Shown: positions 1-7,694 of the stretch, piece after piece
Position numbering within the stretch: the stretch's first letter is position 1
Layout: each line of letters starts with the position of its first letter
Assembly (NCBI GenBank): GCA_910586745.1
Contig: CAJUJZ010000071.1
Location: 1 to 11,611 of the forward strand
DNA: 11,611 nt
From: an uncultured Mucispirillum sp.
Lineage (GTDB): Bacteria > Chrysiogenota > Deferribacteres > Deferribacterales > Mucispirillaceae
Reading direction: 5' to 3'
Made by a program: the position numbers and the translations under genes
The notes under the pieces: model-generated
Databases searched by the model: none
Told to the model about the DNA's origin: nothing
The model's input: the letters and a program-made list of their open reading frames with translations, nothing else

Positions 1-140
1 AACAAAAGGTATTTGTTATCTAATCTGTAACATATGTCCTGTTAGTTAAGAAAAAAAATTATAAATTTTTAAATTTTAAGTTTATTTTTTTTTAAAACAG
101 GAGTATACTTTTATAGATATATAAGGTTAGGAGGCTTTTT

Positions 141-1535
141 ATGCTGGATGATATCATTTCAAAATTTACTGAAAATAAGGATATATCTAATTTTGATTTT
201 TCTCTCAGGCCAAACCACGATATAGACAATCCATTTGCTAAAACATCAATAGATATTATTGACAACCTGCAGCAGTCTATAGCAAAAGCTGAAAAATCTG
301 TTTTAGCTGATGTGCTTTTGGATGAAGCCAAAGAAAATATTAATTTTTCATATAAGATATACAGCCAGATTATTGATATGACAGCAGAGGATGAAGGGCT
401 TCTTTTTAAAGCAAGACTTATAGAAATCCTTAATGAGCTTGAAAATAAATATGATAATGAAAGTGAACAGTTTTCTGATTTATTAGATTTTGCAGTTATA
501 TTAACAAATACTATAGAACACCATATAAATGCAGACAAGCTGAAGAAAGCATTTATAACTACACTTCTTCTATTTGAAGCTGTTGAAGAAATGAGAATTA
601 GAAATATACATATTCCTTTTACTATAGAGTTCAGAGAATATATTCTTAATAATCATATTACTTTGCTGCATGTCATTACAGCAAAAGCACACCAGTATAA
701 TGATAATGAAATAAATAACTTTTTTATTAATGAAATACTGCAGTACATAAATAAATTTGCTCATAATAAAAATATTGAAGTATGCTTTGATATGCTTTAT
801 TTTGCATCTCTTTTAACAAATAAAGAAACTGCACCTGTTATATATCAGGCTGCTGCAGAACTGCAGAAACACACAAAACACACTACACCAAAGTCTGTAT
901 TTAATTATATTAATGCAGGTATTATTTATGCAGATAAAGGCTCAGATGATATGGCAGACTATGTATGTGAAAACATTAAAGATTACCACGATATAAGCAA
1001 TATTGCGTACACATGCATTCTTGTAGATGATATAGAATGTGCGGAAAAAATACTTGAATTTTTCTTAGAAAATAGAAGAATACCTAAACAATTTAAACTT
1101 TCTTTTTATCAGCAGTTACAAATTGTATACTCTTTCTTGCAAAATGAAAAAAAATTTGCTAATATAGCGAGAGAAAGATTTGCACTTGGTGATAAAAATG
1201 CTTATTTTGATGCTGTAGAAGCATATACTGCACTTGGTATATATGAGCAGGAAAAAGCAGAACTGCATAATATAGCCTGCAGACAGGTTCCTGTATATGA
1301 CTACTGCAGCCTGCTTTCAGATAATAAAGATTTTAACTTATTAATAGATAGATTTAATAGGATTAAATCTACAAAAGATATAAGCGAAGCTGTAAAATTT
1401 ATGGATGATAAAGGTATTGCATTATATGATGACAATACTAACAAAAGACTGCTTAACATTCTGGAAGAAAAAACTAAAAATTACAAAAAACTTGCAGCAC
1501 ATGTTAAAAGCCTGCTTGATTTAATTACAGTATAG
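141..1535 (+). CDS. Hypothetical protein, probably all-alpha-helical (464 aa)
   Basis: I do not recognise this protein. The ATG start is supported by a good ribosome binding site (GGAGG at 130-134, six bases before the ATG). The 464 residues have no signal peptide and no membrane segment, so it is probably cytoplasmic. Composition is rich in Leu, Ile, Asn, Lys and Glu, and the predicted pattern is long amphipathic helices throughout (for example around residues 36-70, 78-150 and 205-400). This recalls a TPR- or HEAT-like helical solenoid, but no repeat consensus is clear enough to name. No catalytic motif is visible. It stands alone: the next gene is about 220 bp downstream behind its own putative promoter, and no terminator hairpin follows the stop. 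A weak promoter could be TTTATT at 81-86 with TATACT at 104-109. Codon use resembles the neighbours. That it is a real gene is nearly certain; its function is unknown. Confidence 0.9.
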   Translation: MLDDIISKFTENKDISNFDFSLRPNHDIDNPFAKTSIDIIDNLQQSIAKAEKSVLADVLLDEAKENINFSYKIYSQIIDMTAEDEGLLFKARLIEILNELENKYDNESEQFSDLLDFAVILTNTIEHHINADKLKKAFITTLLLFEAVEEMRIRNIHIPFTIEFREYILNNHITLLHVITAKAHQYNDNEINNFFINEILQYINKFAHNKNIEVCFDMLYFASLLTNKETAPVIYQAAAELQKHTKHTTPKSVFNYINAGIIYADKGSDDMADYVCENIKDYHDISNIAYTCILVDDIECAEKILEFFLENRRIPKQFKLSFYQQLQIVYSFLQNEKKFANIARERFALGDKNAYFDAVEAYTALGIYEQEKAELHNIACRQVPVYDYCSLLSDNKDFNLLIDRFNRIKSTKDISEAVKFMDDKGIALYDDNTNKRLLNILEEKTKNYKKLAAHVKSLLDLITV

Positions 1536-1574
1536 CATGTATATTGACATAAATTAATTTATAAAATTACTTAC

Positions 1575-1593
1575 TGTGTCATATTTTGTCACA
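1575..1593. promoter_or_regulatory. Imperfect 19-bp palindrome, possible operator
   Basis: TGTGTCA and TGTCACA are inverted half-sites, matching at 6 of 7 positions and separated by 5 bp (TATTT). They lie in the gap between the first gene and the XRE regulator. The symmetry is CRP/FNR-like in style but the spacing differs from the usual TGTGA-N6-TCACA. Binding by any protein is inference only. Confidence 0.25.
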
Positions 1594-1693
1594 AAGATAT
1601 AAAAAAAAACTTGTAATAACAGAAAAAATATGTTAAATCCTACTATAAGACTATACATTAATTGTACATACTTGTTATTTTTTAAAAAAATTG

Positions 1694-1721
1694 TTGAGTA
1701 TTTATTAATTTAATGTATAAA
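1694..1721 (+). promoter_or_regulatory. Putative sigma-70-type promoter of the regulator
   Basis: TTGAGT at 1694-1699 and TATAAA at 1716-1721 are separated by 16 bp, and lie 38 bp before the leader ORF. Two near-identical words containing the palindrome TGTACA (1663-1668 and 1739-1744) sit on either side of this promoter and could be operators for autoregulation. AT-rich DNA gives many chance matches, so this is moderate evidence. Confidence 0.4.
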
Positions 1722-1759
1722 TCATAAATATAAATAAATGTACATAAGGAGCAATTATT

Positions 1760-1813
1760 ATGACATATATTAAAGGCTTCATAATGAGTTGTGGTAAGGA
1801 GAATTTATTATGA
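1760..1813 (+). CDS. Putative 17-codon leader ORF overlapping the regulator
   Basis: A short reading frame starts at ATG 1760 and would encode MTYIKGFIMSCGKENLL. It has its own strong ribosome binding site (AAGGAG at 1746-1751, eight bases before the ATG). Its TGA stop at 1811-1813 overlaps the regulator's ATG at 1810 in an ATGA junction, a classic arrangement for translational coupling. The regulator's own AAGGAG (1796-1801) lies inside this ORF with the same eight-base spacing. The peptide has no recognisable family. It could be a true leader peptide, a coupling device, or a by-product of a duplicated ribosome binding site. No expression evidence can be read from the sequence. Confidence 0.4.
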   Translation: MTYIKGFIMSCGKENLL

Positions 1814-2457
1814 TAGGGAAAAAACTTAAAGCGTTGCTGAAACAGACAGGCAAAAGACAAATAGATCTGGCAAGACATTTAGGTATCTCTGCATCTCGTT
1901 TATCTAACTATTTAAGTGATAAAAGAGAACCAGATTTTCAAATGCTGTCTGAAATGGCGTACTTCTTAGGCGTTGATTTAAACTATTTTTCTAGCAAAAA
2001 TTTTAAAAAGAAACGCAAAGATGATATCTTTGAAGTAGCTGAAGACGGTTATGTTTACGGCAGCGAAAGAGAAAGTATTGTTAAAGTAGCTATTGCACCA
2101 GTAAATGGTAAAAAGAAAGGTATCACTACAAGCACTATTCCTGTTAGTGGTCTTTTCCTTCTTGGAACAAAAAATCCAGAAGAAAATGTTACCGTGTTTG
2201 AAGTAAACAGCGAGGTTCCGACATTCATTGCTGGCGATAATGATTACTTTATCTGTGTAAAATGTTCTGCTGCTCCACTTAATGATGGAGATATGATATT
2301 TGAAAACGGCAGAAATATGAAATTTTATCGTTTTTACAGGGATAAAGATTTCGTTGTTCTTATTAACATGGAAAATAACAAAGAGCATTTAAGAGTTACT
2401 TCTATGAGTGAATTAGAAGGATTCCACAAAGTTCTTTGGCTAATGAAAAAATATTAA
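1810..2457 (+). CDS. XRE-family transcriptional regulator with S24/LexA-like C-terminal region
   Basis: This 215-residue protein has an N-terminal XRE helix-turn-helix (about residues 1-60). The pattern 'QIDLARHLGISASRLSNYLS' around 17-36 is the typical DNA-recognition unit of the lambda-repressor fold. After a basic linker (64-70, KFKKKRK-like), the C-terminal half (about 105-215) resembles the peptidase S24 region of LexA/CI repressors: an 'SxxP...DGD' segment at 153-161 followed by Lys171 in a 'KFYRFYR' strand. Ser153 and Lys171 could match the Ser-Lys dyad. However, they are only 18 residues apart, against nearly 40 in LexA, and the usual GDSM motif is degenerate, so self-cleavage is doubtful. 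The start has AAGGAG eight bases upstream and overlaps the leader ORF by ATGA. A strong terminator follows. The likely role is a DNA-binding repressor or activator of unknown target; it is not obviously part of a prophage here. Confidence 0.85.
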   Translation: MIGKKLKALLKQTGKRQIDLARHLGISASRLSNYLSDKREPDFQMLSEMAYFLGVDLNYFSSKNFKKKRKDDIFEVAEDGYVYGSERESIVKVAIAPVNGKKKGITTSTIPVSGLFLLGTKNPEENVTVFEVNSEVPTFIAGDNDYFICVKCSAAPLNDGDMIFENGRNMKFYRFYRDKDFVVLINMENNKEHLRVTSMSELEGFHKVLWLMKKY

Positions 2458-2483
2458 TTTCAGCAACTCTAAATGACAACCAC

Positions 2484-2512
2484 GCCCCATTTATATAAAT
2501 GGGGCTTTTTTT
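2484..2512 (+). terminator. Intrinsic terminator of the XRE regulator
   Basis: GCCCCATTTAT is followed directly by its exact complement ATAAATGGGGC (2484-2505), with a run of T immediately after. This is a textbook rho-independent terminator 26 bp after the regulator stop. The minus-strand side lacks a T-run, so it should act mainly on plus-strand transcription. Confidence 0.9.
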
Positions 2513-2675
2513 ATTATACATTTTTAGTTTTGCAATCATATAACTTATTTATAAAATATATAATTCTTTAAAATTAATCTTAATATCATCCATAAAATCA
2601 TATAAAGCAGAAGCAGAAATTAAACAAATAATATATAAACCTTATAAACAATAAATTACAGATTTACTTTATACC

Positions 2676-3534
2676 TTATAAAAATCCTATGCCTTTACTG
2701 CTAATTAAATATTCATAAAGTTTCTTCTGTGCAAAAGTATTATATACATATCTATTTGCTTTTACTTTCCTGCATTCTTAATCATATAAAAATACATTAT
2801 AATTATTAAAGACAAGATTATCATAAACAAGTGCCATTTCATAAGGACTTATTGAAAATACACTTTTAATTTTATACATATATGTTAAAAAAACTGTTAG
2901 GGTTTTAATACCTGCTGTTGATATCAATTTTAACATTTAATACTCTACGGTCTGTATTTTAATATTTGCCTGTTTTTCTGATAACTATTTTGATAATAAA
3001 AGCAGTGCCAGTTTATTTTGGTAATAAATGTGTGCTGGTTTATAAAACTTTTCTCCACTTAAGTTACTAAAATCAAGCTTTAATAAATAGAAATAAACAT
3101 AAAGATTTACTTGAAATATTAATAATTTTACCACTTAATAAATTTATTAAATAATCGTTAAACAGTAAGGAAAGAAGATAAGGTGAAACAACATTTACTG
3201 AAAACTGGGTTTCAAGCCCGTCTGCAGTAATGTTTCTTTTTCTGCAGGATATATCAAAATCTGCTGCATTATTTAATAAGACATCAAGAGTTTTATATCT
3301 GCTTTTATATATATTAACAGCATCTTTTACACTCTGCATATCAGATAAATCTGCATTGATATAATCAACCTTATTACCATCTGCTTTTAATATGTTATAA
3401 CATGCTTTTTCTGCCCTTTTCTTATTTCTGAATAGAATTGCAGCAATGCAGTTTTCATTATAAGATGCCTCCAGTGCTGCTTGAAATCTTATAACAATGT
3501 TTCTGCCTGTAATAATAATATGTTTTTTACACAT
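2676..3534 (-). pseudogene. Decayed short-chain dehydrogenase/reductase (retinol-dehydrogenase-like)
   Basis: The intact-looking 5' part (3534 to 3073) shows SDR features: an N-terminal beta strand 'IIITG', 'ADLSDMQSVKDA', 'LDVLLNNAA' (the NNAG site) and 'IINISS' with the catalytic-serine region. The cofactor motif TGxxxGIG is lost: the sequence reads TGRNIVIRF. After a stop at 3073-3075, homology resumes in a shifted frame near 3095-3076. That frame gives 'LDFSNLSGEKFYKPAHIYYQ' followed by NKLALLLLSK, which contains the YxxxK catalytic pair. It then runs, interrupted by TAG at 2985-2987, TAA at 2937-2939 and TAA at 2778-2780, through a recognisable SDR tail ('ISPYEMALVYDNL', 'AQKKLYEYL') to TAA at 2676-2678. 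Total length (about 286 codons) matches the family. The ATG at 3534 overlaps the exporter stop by 8 bp; a TTG at 3546 is an alternative start. One frameshift plus three stops and the ruined motif make a functional enzyme very unlikely. From 2513 to 2675 I see nothing reliable. Confidence 0.88.
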
Positions 3535-4903
3535 TTTCTTTTTCAAGAGTTGTTTTTAACTGCAAGGCTGCAAAAAGACCAATCAATACAAATACTAAGC
3601 ATAGTATAAAGCCATAATTTACACCATAAACATATATATTATCAATACCAGCATTATACGCTTTTTTTGCTCCGTATGATAAAACAACGGAAGCAAGTGC
3701 AGTGCCTGCAGCTCCTGCTGTCTGCTGCAGAGTACTGAGTATTGCTGTACCATCTGCATTATATGCTTGAGGAAGTGCATTTAATGCATTAGTCTGTGCA
3801 GGCACCTGACAGAAAGCTGCCCCTGTCATAAAGCATATATAGCCTATTAATGTTGTAGTAAATGTTATTTCTATAAATACAAGAAAAAGCATAGAAAGGC
3901 TCATAATAATAAAACCTGGTATAAGAAGCAAGCGAATACCTATTTTAGAATATTTTGCACCCATAAATGGTGCAAGTATTCCTGAAAATAATGTACCTGG
4001 AAGTAAAATAAATGATGCTTTTACTGCATTTTCTCCTAAACCCATTTGTGCAAGTATTGGAATTAGAAAAGCAAAAGCAAGAACAGAAGCCATAGGCATA
4101 CATACAGTTATAAGTCCTAATGTAAACATTTTATACTTTAGTATTTTTATATTCATAAGCGGATATTTTATTTTGAGCTGCAGAATAATAAATATTCCTA
4201 AAAATACAAAACTTATACATATAAGCAGAATACCATATTCTGTTGAAAGATAGCTTAACCCCATAATAAATAATACAAGTCCTGCACTGCTTATGAAAAA
4301 AGATTTTACATCAAGATGATAATCTTCACCTTTTCTTATATCTCTAATAGTAATACTTCCCATAATGAAAGAAATTATAAGAATAGGCAGCATAAAAAGG
4401 AACATCCATCGCCAGCCAAAATATTCTGCAATTAAACCACCTAAAACAGGGCCTAATGTTGGAGCAAAGCTTACCACAAGCCCTACAATACCAAGCAGTG
4501 TACCACGCTGATAAGGCGTTGTTTCTTCAAGAACTATATTTGTTAAAAGTGGCAGAGAACAGCCTGTACCTACTGCCATAATAAGCCTGCCTAAAAGCAG
4601 CATTGTAAAGTTGCTGGCAAAAGCTCCAATTATAGTACCTGTAATAAATATAATAACTGCAGCTTTAAAAAGCAGTTTAGTAGATATTGTTTTTACTAAA
4701 AACGGGGAAAGGGGGATAGCTACTGCTAAAAGCAGCAGAAATCCAGAAGTAAGCCATTGAACTGCTACTGCAGAAACATGGAACTCCTTCATTAAATGGG
4801 GAGATACAATGGCTAAACTTGTTTCTGAAAATATTCCCATAAAAGTAAGAATAGCAAGAGATATTACTGTTATAATCAGCCTTGCTGAAAATGAATTACT
4901 CAT
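3527..4903 (-). CDS. MFS transporter, DHA2 family (EmrB/LmrB-like drug:proton antiporter)
   Basis: This 458-residue inner-membrane protein is almost wholly hydrophobic, with roughly 12-14 predicted transmembrane segments. The first is at about residues 9-33. 'FHVSAVAVQWLTSGFLL' (41-57) is the conserved segment leading to helix 2 in DHA2 exporters. 'LLGRLIMAVGTG' (103-114) is motif B with its Arg106. 'GLVVSFAPTLGPVLGG' (141-156), followed by 'FGWRWMF', is antiporter motif C. Length and layout resemble LmrB-type lincomycin exporters and EmrB, but the substrate cannot be inferred. An AGGTG ribosome binding site precedes the ATG. The gene lies 43 bp downstream of the kinase-like gene on the same strand and overlaps the SDR pseudogene, so the three probably formed one transcript. 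No partner membrane-fusion protein is present. It is probably a multidrug or metabolite exporter driven by the proton gradient. Confidence 0.88.
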   Translation of the reverse strand: MSNSFSARLIITVISLAILTFMGIFSETSLAIVSPHLMKEFHVSAVAVQWLTSGFLLLLAVAIPLSPFLVKTISTKLLFKAAVIIFITGTIIGAFASNFTMLLLGRLIMAVGTGCSLPLLTNIVLEETTPYQRGTLLGIVGLVVSFAPTLGPVLGGLIAEYFGWRWMFLFMLPILIISFIMGSITIRDIRKGEDYHLDVKSFFISSAGLVLFIMGLSYLSTEYGILLICISFVFLGIFIILQLKIKYPLMNIKILKYKMFTLGLITVCMPMASVLAFAFLIPILAQMGLGENAVKASFILLPGTLFSGILAPFMGAKYSKIGIRLLLIPGFIIMSLSMLFLVFIEITFTTTLIGYICFMTGAAFCQVPAQTNALNALPQAYNADGTAILSTLQQTAGAAGTALASVVLSYGAKKAYNAGIDNIYVYGVNYGFILCLVFVLIGLFAALQLKTTLEKENV

Positions 4904-4946
4904 ATTTTCACCTGCATATTATGTGACGCAGAATGAGAAGATATTA

Positions 4947-5549
4947 TTAAACCAGCTGAACTCCGTCCTTCCAGTTATTGTATGCTGTTTTTATTATTTC
5001 TACACATGAATTAATACCCATATCGCTGTTGACACTTAAATGATATGAGCGTAAATCACCCCATTTTTTATCAGTATAGTAATCGTAATATGCGGCTCTG
5101 TCTTTATCATATCTTGTAATAAATGCTTTCACATTGCTTACTTTATCACTATATAGTTTTGTAATTCTTTCTATCCTGTTTTCCATAGAAGCATAAACAA
5201 ACACATTTAAAACATCTTTTCTATCCTGAAGCACATAGTCCGCACATCTTCCTACAATAACGCAGTCGCTTTCATCAGCTATTTTTGATATAACTTCTGC
5301 TTCTGCATGAAATACTACATGAGTTAAAGGCATTTGCAGTGTTACATCATAACCTGCATATTTTATAGCTTCTTCTCTATAAAGCTCTGCCTCATTAATA
5401 AATTTTTCTGATATACCACTTTTTTCAGAAATCATTTTAACAAGGCCTCTATCATAAAAAGGAATTTTTAACTGCTCTGCAAGTGCCTGACCAATAAGCC
5501 TGCCTCCAGAACCATATTCCCTGCTTATAGTGATAATACAGCCAGCCAT
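4947..5549 (-). CDS. Cytidylate kinase-like family protein (P-loop)
   Basis: I chose the ATG at 5549 because AAGGAGG lies six bases upstream; an in-frame ATG at 5609 adds 20 unconserved residues and has no such site. The resulting 200 residues fit the cytidylate-kinase-like family (Cytidylate_kin_2 type). 'ITISREYGSGG' (residues 6-16) forms the P-loop, followed by 'IGQALAEQLKIPFYDRGL' (19-36), a strong family signature. 'CVIVGRCADYVL' (96-107) is the second conserved core strand. A lid-like stretch rich in Arg, Lys and Tyr follows ('RYDKDRAAYYDYY', about 145-157). Members bind nucleotide and are presumed kinases. Many are uncharacterised and are not the housekeeping Cmk, so the acceptor is unknown. 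It is the first gene of the minus-strand group with the exporter, behind a putative promoter. Cytoplasmic. Confidence 0.85.
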   Translation of the reverse strand: MAGCIITISREYGSGGRLIGQALAEQLKIPFYDRGLVKMISEKSGISEKFINEAELYREEAIKYAGYDVTLQMPLTHVVFHAEAEVISKIADESDCVIVGRCADYVLQDRKDVLNVFVYASMENRIERITKLYSDKVSNVKAFITRYDKDRAAYYDYYTDKKWGDLRSYHLSVNSDMGINSCVEIIKTAYNNWKDGVQLV

Positions 5550-5582
5550 ATCTGCCTCCTTAATATATACTACTTCAAATAT

Positions 5583-5611
5583 ATAGTAACATACAGATTT
5601 TTGAAACACAA
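5583..5611 (-). promoter_or_regulatory. Putative promoter for the kinase-exporter group
   Basis: On the minus strand, TTGTGT (5611-5606) and TACTAT (5588-5583) are separated by 17 bp, about 34 bp before the chosen ATG. The arrangement fits a sigma-70-type promoter. The divergent intergenic space up to thiG (5612-5737) is very AT-rich, with TATAAT at 5673-5678 and 5705-5710 but no convincing -35 partner. No TPP riboswitch is seen there. Confidence 0.4.
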
Positions 5612-5737
5612 GAATAATAACTATAAAATATTAATATAAAAGACAGATTTTAATAAATTGTAGAATAAAAAATATAATGACAATTTTTTATATATGTATT
5701 AAATTATAATTGATTAATTATGTTACATGAGGAAATT

Positions 5738-6514
5738 ATGGATAACTTAAAAATAGCTGGAAGACAGTTTAAAAGCAGGCTTATGATAGGTACTGGCAAA
5801 TTCCAGTCATCATCTATTATGGAACAGGCTTTAAATGCTTCTGGAGCTGACATTATAACTGTTGCATTAAGGCGTGTTGATATTAATGATAACAATGATG
5901 ATATATTAAAGCATATTGATAGAAATAAATATCTGCTGTTACCAAATACTTCTGGTGCTTCTAATGCAGAAGAAGCAGTGCGCCTTTCAAGACTTGCCCG
6001 TTCTGCAGGGTGTGAGCCATGGGTAAAATTAGAAGTAACACCAGACCCGTATCATTTACTTCCAGACCCTGTAGAAACTTTAAAAGCTGCAGAAATTTTA
6101 GTAAAAGATGGCTTTAATGTAATGCCTTATATTAATGCAGACCCAGTATTAGCAAAACATTTAGAAGAAGCAGGATGTGTAACAGTTATGCCGCTTGCTG
6201 CACCTATTGGCACAAATAAAGGTATAAAAACAGTAGAAATGATAAAAATAATTATAGAAAATTCATCTGTTCCTGTTGTAGTGGATGCAGGACTTGGACT
6301 TCCAAGCCATGCAGCAGAAGCTATAGAATTAGGTGCAGATGCTGTGCTTGTAAACACTGCAATTGCAGCAGCTTCTGACCCTGTTAAAATGGCAGAAGCC
6401 TTTAAATATGCAGTGCAGGCTGCATCTCTTGCAGTAAATGCAGGCCCTGCTCCTGTTTCTCACTATGCAAATCCATCAAGCCCAGTTAAAGGTTTATTAA
6501 AGGATATATTATAA
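5738..6514 (+). CDS. thiG: Thiazole synthase ThiG
   Basis: ThiG builds the thiazole phosphate ring of thiamine from 1-deoxy-D-xylulose 5-phosphate, dehydroglycine and ThiS thiocarboxylate. I prefer the ATG at 5738, preceded by GAGGA (5730-5734), over the ATG at 5720. This gives 258 residues, the usual length. The TIM-barrel signatures are clear: 'SRLMIGTGKF' near the N-terminus, 'WVKLEV' with Lys97 as the expected Schiff-base lysine, 'PDPYHLLPDP', 'VMPLAAPIGTNKGI', 'VVVDAGLGLPSHAAEAIELG' and 'DAVLVNTAIA' as phosphate-binding and core loops, and 'ASSPVKG'-like 'NPSSPVKGL' at the end. Its TAA shares one base with the thiH ATG (TAATG), so the two are translationally coupled. No ThiS, ThiF or ThiE is next to it, so these must lie elsewhere. 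Cytoplasmic. Confidence 0.97.
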   Translation: MDNLKIAGRQFKSRLMIGTGKFQSSSIMEQALNASGADIITVALRRVDINDNNDDILKHIDRNKYLLLPNTSGASNAEEAVRLSRLARSAGCEPWVKLEVTPDPYHLLPDPVETLKAAEILVKDGFNVMPYINADPVLAKHLEEAGCVTVMPLAAPIGTNKGIKTVEMIKIIIENSSVPVVVDAGLGLPSHAAEAIELGADAVLVNTAIAAASDPVKMAEAFKYAVQAASLAVNAGPAPVSHYANPSSPVKGLLKDIL

Positions 6515-7641
6515 TGAGTTTTTATGAAGTTATAAAAGAATACCCTTATGACTATGTAAAAGATTTAATATATAATGCAGATGAAAACAGAATAAAAAAT
6601 ACTCTTTACAAAGAAAGACTTACAGCTAAAGATTTGGCATATCTTTTAAGCCCAAATGCTGAAATTTATTTGGAAGAAATGGCAGAAATTTCCCATAATA
6701 TTACATGCCAGCGTTTTGGTAAAGCTATTAGGATATATGCTCCAATTTATCTTTCAAACTACTGCACAAACAGCTGTATATACTGCGGCTTTAACCGTAA
6801 AAACAGTATACCCCGTGTTGCATTAACTCTTAACGAGATAAAAAAGGAAGCTGAAATAGTTGCATCACATGGTATAAAAAATGTTATCCTTGTAACTGGG
6901 GATAATATGAAAAAGTTTTCTTTTGATATGCTTTTACAGTCTGTAAAACTTTGTGCTGAATATTTTCCACTTGTTTCAATAGAAGTGCCTTCACTTACTT
7001 TTAAGCAGTATGAAGAACTGCATAATGCTGGGGCAGACGGGCTTACAATGTTTCAGGAAACTTATATTGAAAGCTTGTACCCGTCATTTCATCCAGCAGG
7101 TCCAAAAGCAGACTATTTATACAGGCTTGATACTCCTGAAAGAGCTGCTAGAGCTGGTATGCGTTTTATTGGTCTTGGTGCTTTGCTTGGCTTAACAGAT
7201 TATAGAATAGATACTTTTTATATGTGTCTGCATGCAGAATATTTATCTAAAAAATACTGGCGAAGCCTTATTTCTTCATCATTTCCGCGGATTAGGCATG
7301 CAGCTGGCGAATATAAGCCTGAATATAATGTAACCGACAAAAATTTACTGCAGCTTATATTTGCTTACAGAATGTTTATTCATGATGCTGGAGTTAATAT
7401 ATCTACAAGAGAGCCTGCCACATTAAGAGATAAGCTTGTATACCTTGGTGCAACAATTATGAGTGCAGGCTCAAAAACAGAACCAGGAGGATACAGTGCT
7501 GCACAAGTTGATGCTGCTCAATTTTCCATAGAGGATAACAGGTCTGTTGAAGAATTCTGCAGCACTATAAGAAAACTTGGCTTTGACCCAGTATTAAAAG
7601 ACTGGGATAATTCTATGCAGGGCATAAATTTTGCTAAGTAA
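6514..7641 (+). CDS. thiH: 2-iminoacetate (dehydroglycine) synthase ThiH, radical SAM tyrosine lyase
   Basis: ThiH cleaves tyrosine with a 5'-deoxyadenosyl radical to give dehydroglycine and p-cresol; dehydroglycine is passed to ThiG. The radical-SAM cluster motif CxxxCxxC is intact as 'CTNSCIYCGF' (Cys84, Cys88, Cys91). 'VTGDNMKKF' corresponds to the GGE-like SAM-binding region, here as TGD. Further ThiH hallmarks are 'LTMFQETY' (around 177-184), 'RAARAGMRFIGLGALLGL' and the C-terminal 'STREPATLRDKLVYLGATIMSAGS'. The length, 375 residues, matches E. coli ThiH (about 377). The use of ThiH rather than the oxygen-dependent glycine oxidase ThiO indicates life with little or no oxygen. The start overlaps the thiG stop by one base. 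Confidence 0.97.
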   Translation: MSFYEVIKEYPYDYVKDLIYNADENRIKNTLYKERLTAKDLAYLLSPNAEIYLEEMAEISHNITCQRFGKAIRIYAPIYLSNYCTNSCIYCGFNRKNSIPRVALTLNEIKKEAEIVASHGIKNVILVTGDNMKKFSFDMLLQSVKLCAEYFPLVSIEVPSLTFKQYEELHNAGADGLTMFQETYIESLYPSFHPAGPKADYLYRLDTPERAARAGMRFIGLGALLGLTDYRIDTFYMCLHAEYLSKKYWRSLISSSFPRIRHAAGEYKPEYNVTDKNLLQLIFAYRMFIHDAGVNISTREPATLRDKLVYLGATIMSAGSKTEPGGYSAAQVDAAQFSIEDNRSVEEFCSTIRKLGFDPVLKDWDNSMQGINFAK

Positions 7642-7694
7642 AAAATAATAGTTGATTTATATTTAATTTATTATATAAAATACACTGGTAGATT

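Noticed and set aside
92..538. Minus-strand open frame of 148 codons
   Set aside because: It lies almost wholly antisense to the well-supported gene at 141-1535, has Ser/Ile-rich low-complexity composition and no ribosome binding site or family resemblance.
1544..1573. Perfect TTGACA at 1544-1549 as a promoter
   Set aside because: No acceptable -10 sits 16-18 bp downstream; the nearby TATAAA is only 10 bp away.
1978..2388. Minus-strand open frame of 136 codons
   Set aside because: It is antisense to the XRE regulator, with no recognisable domain; a shadow of the coding strand.
2513..2675. Possible further gene remnant on the minus strand (a 30-codon stop-free run)
   Set aside because: It is too short, has no start codon and resembles no family; chance in AT-rich DNA is sufficient.
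5550..5609. Upstream ATG extending the kinase-like protein by 20 residues
   Set aside because: The extension is unlike the family, overlaps the putative promoter, and the internal ATG at 5549 has a perfect AAGGAGG.
5612..5737. TPP riboswitch before thiG
   Set aside because: The stretch is almost entirely A and T, with no CUGAGA-type conserved core and too little sequence with pairing potential.
7010..7195. 61-codon plus-strand frame inside thiH
   Set aside because: It is out of frame within the conserved ThiH coding sequence and has no independent support.
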